Shown here one piece after another: positions 41,572 through 49,808 of a stretch of DNA of 64,000 nt (within the stretch, counting starts at the first letter, position 1; each line of letters begins with the position of its first letter). The notes below the pieces were generated by a model. It was not told the DNA's origin. It worked only from the letters and a program-made list of their open reading frames with translations, and did no database searches. The translations under genes were made by a program, and so were the position numbers. The stretch comes from SOJA01 sp964598485 (GTDB lineage: Archaea; Thermoproteota; Bathyarchaeia; Bathyarchaeales; Bathycorpusculaceae), in the NCBI GenBank assembly GCA_964598485.1, contig CAZRCD010000009.1:1-64000 (forward strand), in the 5' to 3' direction.

Positions 41572-42302
41572 AACGAAAATACGCCGACTTACACTTATGC
41601 CCAGACTTGGGCAATGATGAACAAGTTACACGTATGATAAGAAAAGCCTCTGAACTTGGATACCGTCTAATAGCAATACCGCTTCCACAAAATTTTCCCG
41701 AAGAAAAAATCCGAAAACTGCAAAACATTTGCAAAGAAAACAGAATGGATTTTGCCTCACGTGTGGATTTGAAACCAAGAACACCAAATGAACTGATTAG
41801 AAGTTTAAGAAACCTCAGAAGAAGATTTGAAATAATCGCTGTAGTGTGTGAATCCAAACAGGTTGCAAGGCAAGCAGCCAAAGACCGCCGTGTAGACCTC
41901 CTAAACTTTCCTGGCAGTAATCGCCGAAAAAGATTCTTCGACAAAGCAGAAGCCGAATTAGCCTCTAACGCTTTAGGTTGCTTAGAAATAGACATAAAAC
42001 CTTTGCTCACACTAGAAGGACCAATAAGAATCAGGCTTCTGTCAAGTTTGAGAAGAGAAGTGGCAATTGCAGAAGACTTCCACGTTCCAATTGTCATTTC
42101 AAGTGGAGCCTCAAACGAACTGCTCATGCGAAAACCGCGAGAAACAGCAGCATTAACATCGCTTTTCGACTTAGACAAGAGTTCAGCCATAAACGCGGTT
42201 TCAAAAAATCAATTAGCAATTGTCAAAAGAAACAGAGAAAAGCTAAGCCCAAATTTCGTTGCCCCTGGAATAAGGTTGATTCGGAGAGGAAAAGATTGCT
42301 GA
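41568..42302 (+). CDS. rnp3: RNase P protein component 3 (Rpp30)
   Basis: A 244-residue TIM-barrel-like protein of RNase P, the ribozyme that trims tRNA 5' ends. KYADLHLCPD at the start, LGYRLIAIPLP, FASRVDLKPR, VDLLNFPG and VPIVISSGAS are the family strands. It starts at ATG 41568, overlapping the previous stop. It overlaps the Pop5 gene by 7 bases, matching its partnership with Pop5. Confidence 0.9.
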   Translation: MKRKYADLHLCPDLGNDEQVTRMIRKASELGYRLIAIPLPQNFPEEKIRKLQNICKENRMDFASRVDLKPRTPNELIRSLRNLRRRFEIIAVVCESKQVARQAAKDRRVDLLNFPGSNRRKRFFDKAEAELASNALGCLEIDIKPLLTLEGPIRIRLLSSLRREVAIAEDFHVPIVISSGASNELLMRKPRETAALTSLFDLDKSSAINAVSKNQLAIVKRNREKLSPNFVAPGIRLIRRGKDC

Positions 42303-42616
42303 AAAAGACGAGAGCCCGCTACTTAGCGTTGACAATAGATTCGGATGAAATGTTTGGCTCAACGGAATTTATGAGTGCTGTTTGGGACGCTGTTTTAAGG
42401 CTTTATGGCGAATGTGGTGCAAGTCAAACAGGCTTAGCCTTAATTGATTATGATGTCGAGAAAAAACTTGCCATTCTGCGTACTGTGCACACGACTGTTG
42501 ACATGGTTAGAGCAGCATTGGCTTCAATAACAAAAATACGTGATAAACCAGTGGCCGTACACGTTTTAGCAATTTCGGGGACAATAAAGGCGCTTTCCGA
42601 GAAGATAAGACAGTAG
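42296..42616 (+). CDS. rnp2: RNase P protein component 2 (Pop5)
   Basis: A 106-residue protein starting at TTG 42296, 8 bases after GGAGAGG. RARYLALTIDSDEMFGSTEF, LYGECGASQTGLALIDYD and ILRTVHTTVDMVRAALASIT are the conserved Pop5 segments. It forms the heterotetramer with Rpp30 that activates the catalytic domain of RNase P RNA. Confidence 0.9.
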   Translation: MLKKTRARYLALTIDSDEMFGSTEFMSAVWDAVLRLYGECGASQTGLALIDYDVEKKLAILRTVHTTVDMVRAALASITKIRDKPVAVHVLAISGTIKALSEKIRQ

Positions 42617-42656
42617 CCTACGTGAAAGCTTATTTGGCTGTTCTCCATTAATGTTT

Positions 42657-42723
42657 TGGGGGATGATGTAGCCGTCCCAGTCTGAACTTATGCTGATGAA
42701 GAACTCATAACGGACAGACCCCA
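42657..42723 (+). ncRNA. candidate C/D box sRNA
   Basis: Between Pop5 and the rhomboid gene lie, in order and spacing, a C-like box ATGATGT (42663-42669), D' CTGA (42682-42685), C' TGATGA (42694-42699) and a D-like box CAGA (42715-42718), closed by GGGG at 42658-42661 and CCCC at 42719-42722. The 12-base spacer before D' is the normal guide length. The final D box departs from CTGA but keeps the GA needed for a kink-turn. If real it guides 2'-O-methylation of rRNA or tRNA. Confidence 0.45.
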
Positions 42724-42735
42724 TAGTCTATGCAG

Positions 42736-43407
42736 CTATAAACGAAGACGTGCTTCTCTCGCCCTTTTCCTCTTCAGCCCAAAGACTAAAGCCAAAATCA
42801 TTCCCGCGATGAAGCCACCGATATGCGCCCAGTAAGCAACCATTCCTCCACTTACAAAAATTACGTTAAGCCATTGTATTAAAAACCAGAATCCTATGAA
42901 GATTACTGCTGGTATGGGCACAATTACTGGAAAAATCAGCGTCAAAATTCTAGCCTTAGGATAGAGCACAAAATATGCGCCTAACACTCCTGAAATTGCT
43001 CCAGAAGCCCCGACAACTAAGTCAGTTGGAATAAAACTTTCGAGGCTCATTATGTAAGTAAAACTTCCTGCTAATCCACAAATGGTATAGAAAACTAGGT
43101 AGCTCATGTGTCCAAAAACATCTTCAATATTATCTCCGAAAATGTAGAGATAAAGCATATTCCCAATCAGATGAAGCCAGCCAGCGTGCAGAAACATTGC
43201 GGTGAAAAGCGTGTAAAGTTTTTCTCCGCGAATAATATAGTACGGTGACATTGCAAATCTGTTATCTACGTCCATGGCAAAGCTGTTGTCTATCAGACCA
43301 AAAGCAAAGAGCCAAGGCACCAGAAAAACGATCGTGTTAACTATTATAAGCGTGCGGTTAACGTGCGGAATTGTTGAAGTTCTATTAACATCTTTGATTG
43401 GTAGCAA
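42736..43407 (-). CDS. rhomboid family intramembrane serine protease
   Basis: A 223-residue membrane protease with six helices. FLHAGWLHLIGNMLYLYIFG is the conserved N-terminal block, VVGASGAISGVLGAYF holds the catalytic Ser in GASG, and AHIGGFIAGMILA the catalytic His. It starts at TTG 43407. It cleaves within membrane segments; the substrate is unknown. Confidence 0.92.
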   Translation of the reverse strand: MLPIKDVNRTSTIPHVNRTLIIVNTIVFLVPWLFAFGLIDNSFAMDVDNRFAMSPYYIIRGEKLYTLFTAMFLHAGWLHLIGNMLYLYIFGDNIEDVFGHMSYLVFYTICGLAGSFTYIMSLESFIPTDLVVGASGAISGVLGAYFVLYPKARILTLIFPVIVPIPAVIFIGFWFLIQWLNVIFVSGGMVAYWAHIGGFIAGMILALVFGLKRKRAREARLRL

Positions 43408-43462
43408 ACGTCAACCCACAAATCGAATAAATCTTTGCAAGTATTTATTTCTTAGTAAGGTA

Positions 43463-43540
43463 TGGTGGGCCGGGCCGGATTTGAACCGGCGACCTTCTGC
43501 ACGTCAAGCAGATGTCCTAACCGAGCTAGACTACCGGCCC
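43463..43540 (-). tRNA. tRNA-Val (anticodon GAC)
   Basis: A complete cloverleaf on the minus strand: acceptor GGGCCGG pairs with CCGGCCC, anticodon loop TTGACGT in a TCTGC/GCAGA stem, T arm GCCGGTTCAAATCCGGC. The discriminator is A and CCA is encoded (43463-43465). Anticodon GAC reads valine codons. No intron. Confidence 0.93.
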
Positions 43541-43708
43541 CTGTTCATTGCACTCTCCTATTTAATGACTTTCCTTTAAAATAGGCTTTCGGATTTTTCA
43601 CTAAAAAATCTTATGAAGTTACATGTAAAACTTCTAACGGCACAGTATTAAGTAGGAAATGCGAAAATAAAACATTTTAAGACAAGCGAACCATAGTTGA
43701 CTTAAAGA

Positions 43709-43843
43709 GCCGGGATGGCAGAGTGGAAATGCGCAGGCCTTGAGACGAAAGAGAAAGTGTGTTTCTGCCTAGGGCATTGTTCCTCGCAAGTAAGCCTGTG
43801 GCCCTTCGGGGCCTCGCGGGTTCAAATCCTGCTCCCGGCGCCA
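43709..43843 (+). tRNA. tRNA-Ser (anticodon TGA) with a 48-base intron
   Basis: Acceptor GCCGGGA pairs with TCCCGGC, the discriminator is G and CCA is encoded. Anticodon stem CAGGC/GCCTG, loop CT-TGA-GA, long variable arm (GGCCCTTCGGGGCC) typical of serine tRNA. The intron is 43745-43792, after position 37. CTTG (43739-43742) pairs with CAAG (43787-43790), with 3-base bulges AGA and TAA on either side, the standard bulge-helix-bulge cut by the archaeal splicing endonuclease. Confidence 0.9.
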
Positions 43844-43909
43844 TTACAGTGAATAAAGTTTATTTGGAACAATTGTCTTGATTGAATTTCGGCGTCTTGG
43901 CTTAGGCAA

Positions 43910-44012
43910 GCCCTGGTAGTATAGTCCGGTCTAGTATAGGCGGCTGTCGCCCGCCCGACATTACATAAAATCATGTAACGGGAGCCGGGTTCAAATCCCG
44001 GCCAGGGCGCCA
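43910..44012 (+). tRNA. tRNA-Asp (anticodon GTC) with insertion in the variable region
   Basis: Acceptor GCCCTGG pairs with CCAGGGC, discriminator G, CCA encoded. Anticodon stem GGCGG/CCGCC with loop CTGTCGC (GTC). T arm CCGGGTTCAAATCCCGG. Between the anticodon stem and T arm there are 29 bases (43956-43984) instead of about 5; they form a hairpin with TTACAT (43961-43966) and ATGTAA (43973-43978), closed by CCCG/CGGG. This is most simply a non-canonical intron in the variable loop. Confidence 0.88.
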
Positions 44013-44144
44013 TTTTCCAGAAAAGGGAACTGCTACGCAACGTTTTATTTCAGGAACGGATTACGGACTTCTGTGTGGAAAGAAGTTTTAACCAGCGATA
44101 ATGTTATTTTCCCATTGTAACTATTATGATGCGAGGAAAAAGCA

Positions 44145-44357
44145 ATGCCATACTTGACCCGTAAACAACGCTTCAAAATAGCTCTAGGTGGCTTTGTGTC
44201 GCTCGTAGGATTCGTAGTCTTAACATTCACATTTCTAGTGATTACAAAAACAATAACTGTTGAAAACATTTTACAACCTGATTTATTAATTAATGTTATG
44301 GCAATCATAGGCGGTCTAGACGTTCTTGCCGGAATTATATTGCTTCGCTCAAGATAG
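44145..44357 (+). CDS. small two-helix membrane protein
   Basis: A 70-residue protein after GAGGAAAAAGCA. Two hydrophobic helices: residues 13-34 (LGGFVSLVGFVVLTFTFLVI) and 48-67 (INVMAIIGGLDVLAGIILL), ending LLRSR. The second helix resembles the final helix of the proteins encoded at 44372 and 49130, suggesting a small family in this genome. The function is unknown. Confidence 0.55.
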   Translation: MPYLTRKQRFKIALGGFVSLVGFVVLTFTFLVITKTITVENILQPDLLINVMAIIGGLDVLAGIILLRSR

Positions 44358-44371
44358 ACTCTCAAACTTTG

Positions 44372-44707
44372 CTATTGGCTTCCCATTAATAGGAGACCGC
44401 CAACAACATTTACTATGCCCACAAAAACCCAAACTACAAGACCCCAAAATGTTATTTCAGGCGATATTATAATCCAATCTACATACCCAGTCACCGTCAC
44501 ATATGTTAACAAACAAAGAAGTAAAACCCCTGACACCAAGATTGAAAGGCTAAAGTATCTTCCAACCTTATGTGAAATTCGGAAAACACCGAATCTCTCC
44601 TCCTCTAGAGCTTTTTCTGCAGCTTTTTCGGCCTTCTTTTCAGGATGAATAACAGGTTTAGACGGTGCACGCACCACGATTTCCTTTTCATTCTTATTCT
44701 TTGTCAT
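44372..44707 (-). CDS. small membrane protein with charged N-terminus
   Basis: A 111-residue protein: a charged cytoplasmic helix (KKAEKAAEKALEEERFG), then two membrane helices (SLSILVSGVLLLCLLTYVTV; WGLVVWVFVGIVNVVGGLLL) ending LLMGSQ. It is convergent with the gene at 44145, whose last helix is similar. The function is unknown. Confidence 0.6.
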   Translation of the reverse strand: MTKNKNEKEIVVRAPSKPVIHPEKKAEKAAEKALEEERFGVFRISHKVGRYFSLSILVSGVLLLCLLTYVTVTGYVDWIIISPEITFWGLVVWVFVGIVNVVGGLLLMGSQ

Positions 44708-44880
44708 GGAAGACGCCCTATCACATTGATTTCATTTAAAAATCTGAAGTTTTTACTGTTAAATCTTCCTATTTCTGCCAGAGCTGTTCAGCCTAATCCA
44801 AGGTAACGTATGTAATGTCGGAATACTTCGCAAGTTATAAATCAATCTTAGTTTAAATCTATGAGACGAGATTGTAAACG

Positions 44881-46515
44881 GTGAAGAGTGTGTCTCAAGC
44901 AACCACAAAGTCTATCCTTCCGTTCTCTACTCTGTCCGAGAATCGCAGGGAACCATTTACAAAAAAAATCGAAAGAGCCGCAATTTTTTGTTTGGCTGAA
45001 CTAGAGAGAGCGAAGGGTGGAGGACTCGTTTTAAAACAGGCTCCTGAAAAGTTGGCTTTCATTGCAGAGGTTTGCTATCCGTTTTGGCTGGTTACTTTGG
45101 ACAAGATAGGTCTTCTTTTTGACGGGTTAAGCACTACTTCCCAAACACTGGCATACTTAACCATTCCAGACATACAAGTTTTTCTTGATAACATGAGGAG
45201 CAGCTCCAAAACACGTCAAGCTTATATGACATTTCTGTCAGGCAACATTAATTACTTTCAAGTTCCAAGTAACGAAGAAGGAAAGATAATAGATGGACTA
45301 ATCACAGACCGTGAATTCCTTGACGAATTCATCCCATGTCTATCTGAGGATACACCAATTAAGACTTCACCGTCCAACATTGTAACGGTTTCGCCTACGC
45401 TTAATGAGTCCTCAATTGCCTCTATTATGGAAGAACTCCAAAACTTAAAGTCAAAACTTGTGGAAGAACTCAATGCTCTTTACACAGGCATGAAACTCAT
45501 TAACGCAAAAACCGAGAGCTTTATGAAAGCGATTCGTAACGAAATAAAAAAAATCGAAGAGGAACTCGGTAAAAAAATTGAAAAATGTAAAGCTTCCATG
45601 ACGAAAGAAGTTGACGAGATACGTAGAGCATATGATGAAGAAGTAACGGAATATTCAAAGACGGTTGAAGAAGGACTTTTCAATTTGCAACAAGAAAAAA
45701 TAAAGCTTGAGAAAACAAAGGAGCAGTTAACTAAGGAAATTGACCACTGTGAAGCTGAAATAAAAACCTGTGCAATCAACAAAGATGATGTTAGTGAACA
45801 CAAATGGAGAGAGGAGAAAAATAAACTCAAAAAACAGCTTTCTGAGACTGAAACTAAAGCGAAGGAACTTGATAAAAACATAAAAGAAGTTAAAGACGAT
45901 AAAAACCTGAAAATTTTTGAGCTGAAGTCGGAACGCGACGCAAAAATCAAAGAAGCTACGAAGGATTTAGTGGAAATCGAGTCCTCACGAGATGCCAAAA
46001 TCAGGATCTATCAGGAAGAAATGGAAAAGTTTGAAGAATTAACTTCGAGTGTAATCGACCAGATCGACAAACTGGCGAAACTGAGGGAAAAATCTATAGA
46101 TGAGTTCAATAAGCTTGGAGTTCCACAAAAACGGAGAAAACGCGTATTAATCTACATGCCATTTTACCTAGCTTGCTATCAATCTGAATCAGGAAAGCGT
46201 TATATACATTTTTCGCCATCAATCGTGACCAATGTAAGTTTCTCGGTGAAATTCAAGGGAGCATTAGGCAAGATTAAAATTAAGCAGTTACTTCAGTCAC
46301 GTTTCAAAAAAATAGTTTCGTTTCTGAGCAAATTTCCTCTTCTAATGGAACAAAACGCCGTGTTTAATCGAGAGATGAATGAGGCTTGTGCCAAGGCTAA
46401 CTTAATGCGAACAGAAAAATCACGTGAATCAATTAAGGAAGGACTGGAGATGCTCAAAGAGGAAGGATGGTTCTCAGAAAAAAAATATGAATCTTTCAGC
46501 CAAATGCTAACGTGA
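44881..46515 (+). CDS. large coiled-coil protein
   Basis: A 544-residue protein starting at GTG. Residues 1-170 form a globular helical domain (FCLAELERAKGGGLVLKQAP; KLAFIAEVCYPFWLV), residues 185-420 a long Lys/Glu-rich coiled coil, and residues 430-544 a second domain beginning RVLIYMPFYLACYQSESGKR and continuing with a beta strand and helices. The arrangement is SMC-like in shape but has no ATPase motifs. Similar proteins are known only as archaeal hypotheticals. Confidence 0.65.
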   Translation: MKSVSQATTKSILPFSTLSENRREPFTKKIERAAIFCLAELERAKGGGLVLKQAPEKLAFIAEVCYPFWLVTLDKIGLLFDGLSTTSQTLAYLTIPDIQVFLDNMRSSSKTRQAYMTFLSGNINYFQVPSNEEGKIIDGLITDREFLDEFIPCLSEDTPIKTSPSNIVTVSPTLNESSIASIMEELQNLKSKLVEELNALYTGMKLINAKTESFMKAIRNEIKKIEEELGKKIEKCKASMTKEVDEIRRAYDEEVTEYSKTVEEGLFNLQQEKIKLEKTKEQLTKEIDHCEAEIKTCAINKDDVSEHKWREEKNKLKKQLSETETKAKELDKNIKEVKDDKNLKIFELKSERDAKIKEATKDLVEIESSRDAKIRIYQEEMEKFEELTSSVIDQIDKLAKLREKSIDEFNKLGVPQKRRKRVLIYMPFYLACYQSESGKRYIHFSPSIVTNVSFSVKFKGALGKIKIKQLLQSRFKKIVSFLSKFPLLMEQNAVFNREMNEACAKANLMRTEKSRESIKEGLEMLKEEGWFSEKKYESFSQMLT

Positions 46516-46618
46516 AACAAGCTCTCCCATCATTTGAGAATACACCTGCTGACTCTCTTTTTGCTTTTAACAAATGTAAATCTCTCCTAACGCACTGTTT
46601 TATCTCAACTCACCATAT

Positions 46619-47512
46619 CTAAAAGCACAGGTCAACCTTCAGATGAGTCAAGTATCCTATCAAACCGTAGGATGGAACGGAAACAATTTCGGTAATGTCT
46701 GCAATTGAGATTGGAAAGTCTGCGAATGCAAAAAAGCTGAGTATAAAAAGAAAAGCTCCATATACTATTAACGATTTGAAATTATGGAAGTTTTCTGTCG
46801 TTTTCCATTTTAACCGTTTCCCACAAAAGAAGGCTCCAATGAACAGTGGAGCAAACAGCAGAAGAGCATATTTCTTATACCATGGTAAATCTTCAGTTGT
46901 ATCTCTTATGTCGTGGTAAGTCCTCCTTCTGAAGATGGAAGGCAGGTCTGGAAGGAAATTACTGTAAAAGAAAATTAATATGCCCAAAAACATGAAGTCC
47001 AGAGCATTCCTTCCAAAGAAATAGAAATTCGCAAAAACGTAAAAGAGGCTTGCTGGCAAAAGTACCCATTTAAACACTTTAATTAAAGAGTCAACGTGTT
47101 GTGAAGTTTCACACCTCATAGACCAAAAGGCAAGTTTTGACCTAGCCTTTCGATTTGCACTCTTGAAGTAGTGCAACACGGAGCCATAAAGTTTGTTATA
47201 TGTTAATCGCGAGGCAGAGCCATAAAACCTTTTCACTTCTTGGTAGGTTAGCTTCTGTTTCAAATATGGATAAACCTTCTCCCCAAGAGAGTACCCTATG
47301 AGGGGTATCCATACAATAAGCAATAAACTAGTCGCGATAGTGACGTACAGTCCACCGTTCCAAGCGTAGTATTGATTTGGAAACTCCTCCAACTCTCTAA
47401 ACAATTCACAGTATTTACGGTATTCCTGAAAGGTGTAGTAAAAGGCGATTCCCCAAATCATTGTGGCTATTAAAAGCACTACGAAAGCCAGTTTAAATTT
47501 AGACACCTTCAT
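46619..47512 (-). CDS. membrane protein, DUF457-like (predicted metal-dependent)
   Basis: A 297-residue protein with about six membrane helices. FYSNFLPDLPSIF (about residue 183), the HNFKSLIVYGAFLFIL segment and the terminal GYLTHLKVDLCF place Asp and His residues as in the DUF457/YdjM inner-membrane family, in which they are thought to bind metal. The N-terminal half contains an unusual soluble insert (YPYLKQKLTYQEVKRFYGSA). The assignment is tentative. Confidence 0.5.
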   Translation of the reverse strand: MKVSKFKLAFVVLLIATMIWGIAFYYTFQEYRKYCELFRELEEFPNQYYAWNGGLYVTIATSLLLIVWIPLIGYSLGEKVYPYLKQKLTYQEVKRFYGSASRLTYNKLYGSVLHYFKSANRKARSKLAFWSMRCETSQHVDSLIKVFKWVLLPASLFYVFANFYFFGRNALDFMFLGILIFFYSNFLPDLPSIFRRRTYHDIRDTTEDLPWYKKYALLLFAPLFIGAFFCGKRLKWKTTENFHNFKSLIVYGAFLFILSFFAFADFPISIADITEIVSVPSYGLIGYLTHLKVDLCF

Positions 47513-47604
47513 TCTTATCCTCTTTTACCCTTCACCTAGGGTTACGCGGTGACATTCTTCCAAAGTAGTTAACTCTGTCTCAAATTTTAACATTTTCATT
47601 TAAA

Positions 47605-49116
47605 TCATTCAGCATGCTTCTTTTGACCGTGTGAAGTAGCGTTTAAGATACCTGCTATTATGGAGATTACGCCGATAAGAAACATGATGTAACTGGGTAT
47701 AAATGGAAAAACGGGGGACATAACCCCTGCCTCAACTAAACAGGTCAGCAATACGAAGGAAACACCTATGCCTAAAACTGCCCCTCCTATGGCTATCTGC
47801 AGACGGTGAAGCCCAATCATCCTTAGATAATACGCCATCAGAACTAACGCCGTTAACCCAGCACTGGATATGAATGCAACTATAGCAGGCTCCTCTCCTA
47901 GGAGCATGGGAGACACGAGAAGCGCAATTGACAAGATGATTCCAGCAATGGGCGTGAAAGGATAAAGTGGAGTTTTGAATGGTCTTTCCATGTACGGTTT
48001 TTTCTTTCTAAGTTTTATAAGAGAGAGGTTAACTAAAGCAAAAACTATGAGCGATCCGAAGCTCGCGGCATATCCAAGGAACGGTACGGCTCCAATCCCA
48101 CTCAAAATCATTATGAAAAGTGAACCAGCGATTATTGCAACGTATGGAGTTCCAAACCGTCGATGAATAGAGAGCAAAGCTTTAGGCAAGTATCCATCCC
48201 TACTCATTCCACGAGCGATGCTTGATTGAACCATTAAAGATGTGCCTAGAGCGGATAAGCTTGCTACCATCCCAGCAATGGCAAATAGGGCACCCCCAAC
48301 TCCAGGCATGATTATTTCAGCCGCAAGGTTAAGCAAAGGCTTATCATAATCTTCTCCCAACGGGACAACTCCAGCAGCTACGTAGGCAAGACCAATATAG
48401 AGAGGCGTTATCAATAATGCCGACAAAAGTATCGCTTTTGGGACATTTTTTTCCGGACGTTTTATGAGAGCACCACCTGCTATGAGGGCTCTCATTCCAA
48501 AGAACATCGGAAACATATAAACGGTAGCTGCAAAAGCTTTTGGCAAACCCTCAAGCGGCTGCGTTGGAAGAATTTCTAATGGGGTCAATTCACACAACAA
48601 TCCGCTAGCAATAAAAATGGCGAATATTGCTATGAAAATGACAACTATTATAGCTCCGAGTTTTTTCACTCCTTTAATGTCTAGTGCTGCAAAAACTATG
48701 ACCACAATTATGGCGATTAACGGCGTTTGAGTTGAAACAAAACTTTCAACTGTGGGAGCAACAATCGAAAAAATATATGATAGTTGTTGAGTGAAACACA
48801 CGGCGGCAAGTGCTGCGGCGAACACACTGGCGAGCCATCTGAAACAACCAGATATGAAGGCAACTAATCCGCTGTAAGCAGCCTTTATATACGTATATTC
48901 ACCGCCCACTTGAGGCATGGCTGCGCCAAGTTCACAGTAGCTAAACATAATTATGAGATTTATTAGTCCAGCTAGCAAAAGAGCTAATCCTATGCTTGGT
49001 CCAGCCAGATGGAAGTAGGCATAATCTAACAGCACAAAGATTTCGAAACCTATGGCACCGCTTAATCCCATTATTAACGCATCGAAAAATCCCAGTTTTC
49101 CTTTTGTTTTCAACAA
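47605..49116 (-). CDS. APC-family amino acid permease
   Basis: A 503-residue transporter with about 12-14 membrane helices. GLSGAIGFEIFVLLDYAY replaces the usual GxGIG substrate loop, YCELGAAMPQVGGEYTYIK is a family signature, and RFGTPYVAIIAGSLFIMI is typical. It probably takes up amino acids with a cation. It is the first of a run of leftward genes but is probably not part of the hydrogenase operon. Confidence 0.88.
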   Translation of the reverse strand: MLKTKGKLGFFDALIMGLSGAIGFEIFVLLDYAYFHLAGPSIGLALLLAGLINLIIMFSYCELGAAMPQVGGEYTYIKAAYSGLVAFISGCFRWLASVFAAALAAVCFTQQLSYIFSIVAPTVESFVSTQTPLIAIIVVIVFAALDIKGVKKLGAIIVVIFIAIFAIFIASGLLCELTPLEILPTQPLEGLPKAFAATVYMFPMFFGMRALIAGGALIKRPEKNVPKAILLSALLITPLYIGLAYVAAGVVPLGEDYDKPLLNLAAEIIMPGVGGALFAIAGMVASLSALGTSLMVQSSIARGMSRDGYLPKALLSIHRRFGTPYVAIIAGSLFIMILSGIGAVPFLGYAASFGSLIVFALVNLSLIKLRKKKPYMERPFKTPLYPFTPIAGIILSIALLVSPMLLGEEPAIVAFISSAGLTALVLMAYYLRMIGLHRLQIAIGGAVLGIGVSFVLLTCLVEAGVMSPVFPFIPSYIMFLIGVISIIAGILNATSHGQKKHAE

Positions 49117-49129
49117 ACATAACGCCCTC

Positions 49130-49360
49130 CTAACGTGACTCTAACCATTCATAAACAAGAAATAACCCGCCTATAATAGAGAAAAACCCGAAAACAAGAA
49201 GAACTAACACGTGAAAATGGCAAGATTCTATTGCCCCGTTTAACTGTCCTTGAACACCAAAAAAGTTGAAGTAGAGAGAGCAAGCAAAAATGAACACCAA
49301 TGCAGCTATAACGCTCTGCATTAAACCAACTACAATCGCAAGAGTCCCCCTGATATTCAT
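49130..49360 (-). CDS. small membrane protein
   Basis: A 76-residue protein from ATG 49360 (MNIRGTLAIVVGLMQSVIAA); the longer frame to 49432 covers a TATA-like TTTATTTATTA, so the shorter start is preferred. Two membrane helices, the second ending FSIIGGLFLVYEWLESR as in the small proteins encoded at 44145 and 44372. It lies 13 bases from the permease gene. Confidence 0.55.
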   Translation of the reverse strand: MNIRGTLAIVVGLMQSVIAALVFIFACSLYFNFFGVQGQLNGAIESCHFHVLVLLVFGFFSIIGGLFLVYEWLESR

Positions 49361-49460
49361 AAGCCAAACGCCGATCACACCTTTCTTGGCAAGTAATAAA
49401 TAAATATTAAGTGGTAGGAAGGCAGGTGCCAATTGATGTCAAGACCTTCCAGATATTTAC

Positions 49461-49805
49461 TCAAGAATCTTTTTTGTACTCGTGAAGCATTTTGGAACGG
49501 TCAAAGTCTGCTAACTCGTACTCTTCGCTCATTCTAATAGCGTTTTCTGGGCAAATCTCTGCACATTGCCCACAGAACATACAACGATCAACATAATGAT
49601 TAATTTCCGCTTCCAATCCTTTACCAATCATTTCTATGGCGCCTGAAGGACATACATTAGAGCAGAGTCCGCAGCCAATGCATTTTTTCATGTCCCAAAT
49701 CGGACGGCCCCTAAAATCTTTCGGTACGGTTAGTTTTTCGTATGGATACTTCAAAGTGGCTGGCTTTTGAAACAGTTGTTTTAGTGCTTCTTTAATCAAA
49801 GCCAT
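49461..49805 (-). CDS. hydrogenase/complex I ferredoxin-like subunit (I type)
   Basis: A 114-residue protein with two 4Fe-4S sites: CIGCGLCSNVCPSGAI and CMFCGQCAEICPENAI, each with the CxxCxxCxxxCP pattern. The preamble FRGRPIWDMKK matches NuoI/EchF-type subunits that pass electrons from ferredoxin toward the small subunit. It is the last gene of the leftward operon A-B-C-D-H-I. A damaged, near-identical copy of its middle lies at 59577. Confidence 0.93.
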   Translation of the reverse strand: MALIKEALKQLFQKPATLKYPYEKLTVPKDFRGRPIWDMKKCIGCGLCSNVCPSGAIEMIGKGLEAEINHYVDRCMFCGQCAEICPENAIRMSEEYELADFDRSKMLHEYKKDS

Positions 49806-49808
49806 ATC

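Noticed and set aside
41510..42190. 226-codon leftward open frame opposite Rpp30
   Set aside because: Serine/leucine-rich shadow of the Rpp30 gene with no domain or ribosome-binding site.
43822..44040. 72-codon leftward open frame over the tRNA genes
   Set aside because: It runs through tRNA-Asp and the end of tRNA-Ser; a shadow of RNA genes.
45480..45998. 172-codon Ser/Phe-rich leftward frame
   Set aside because: Reverse-strand shadow of the Lys/Glu coiled coil of the gene at 44881.
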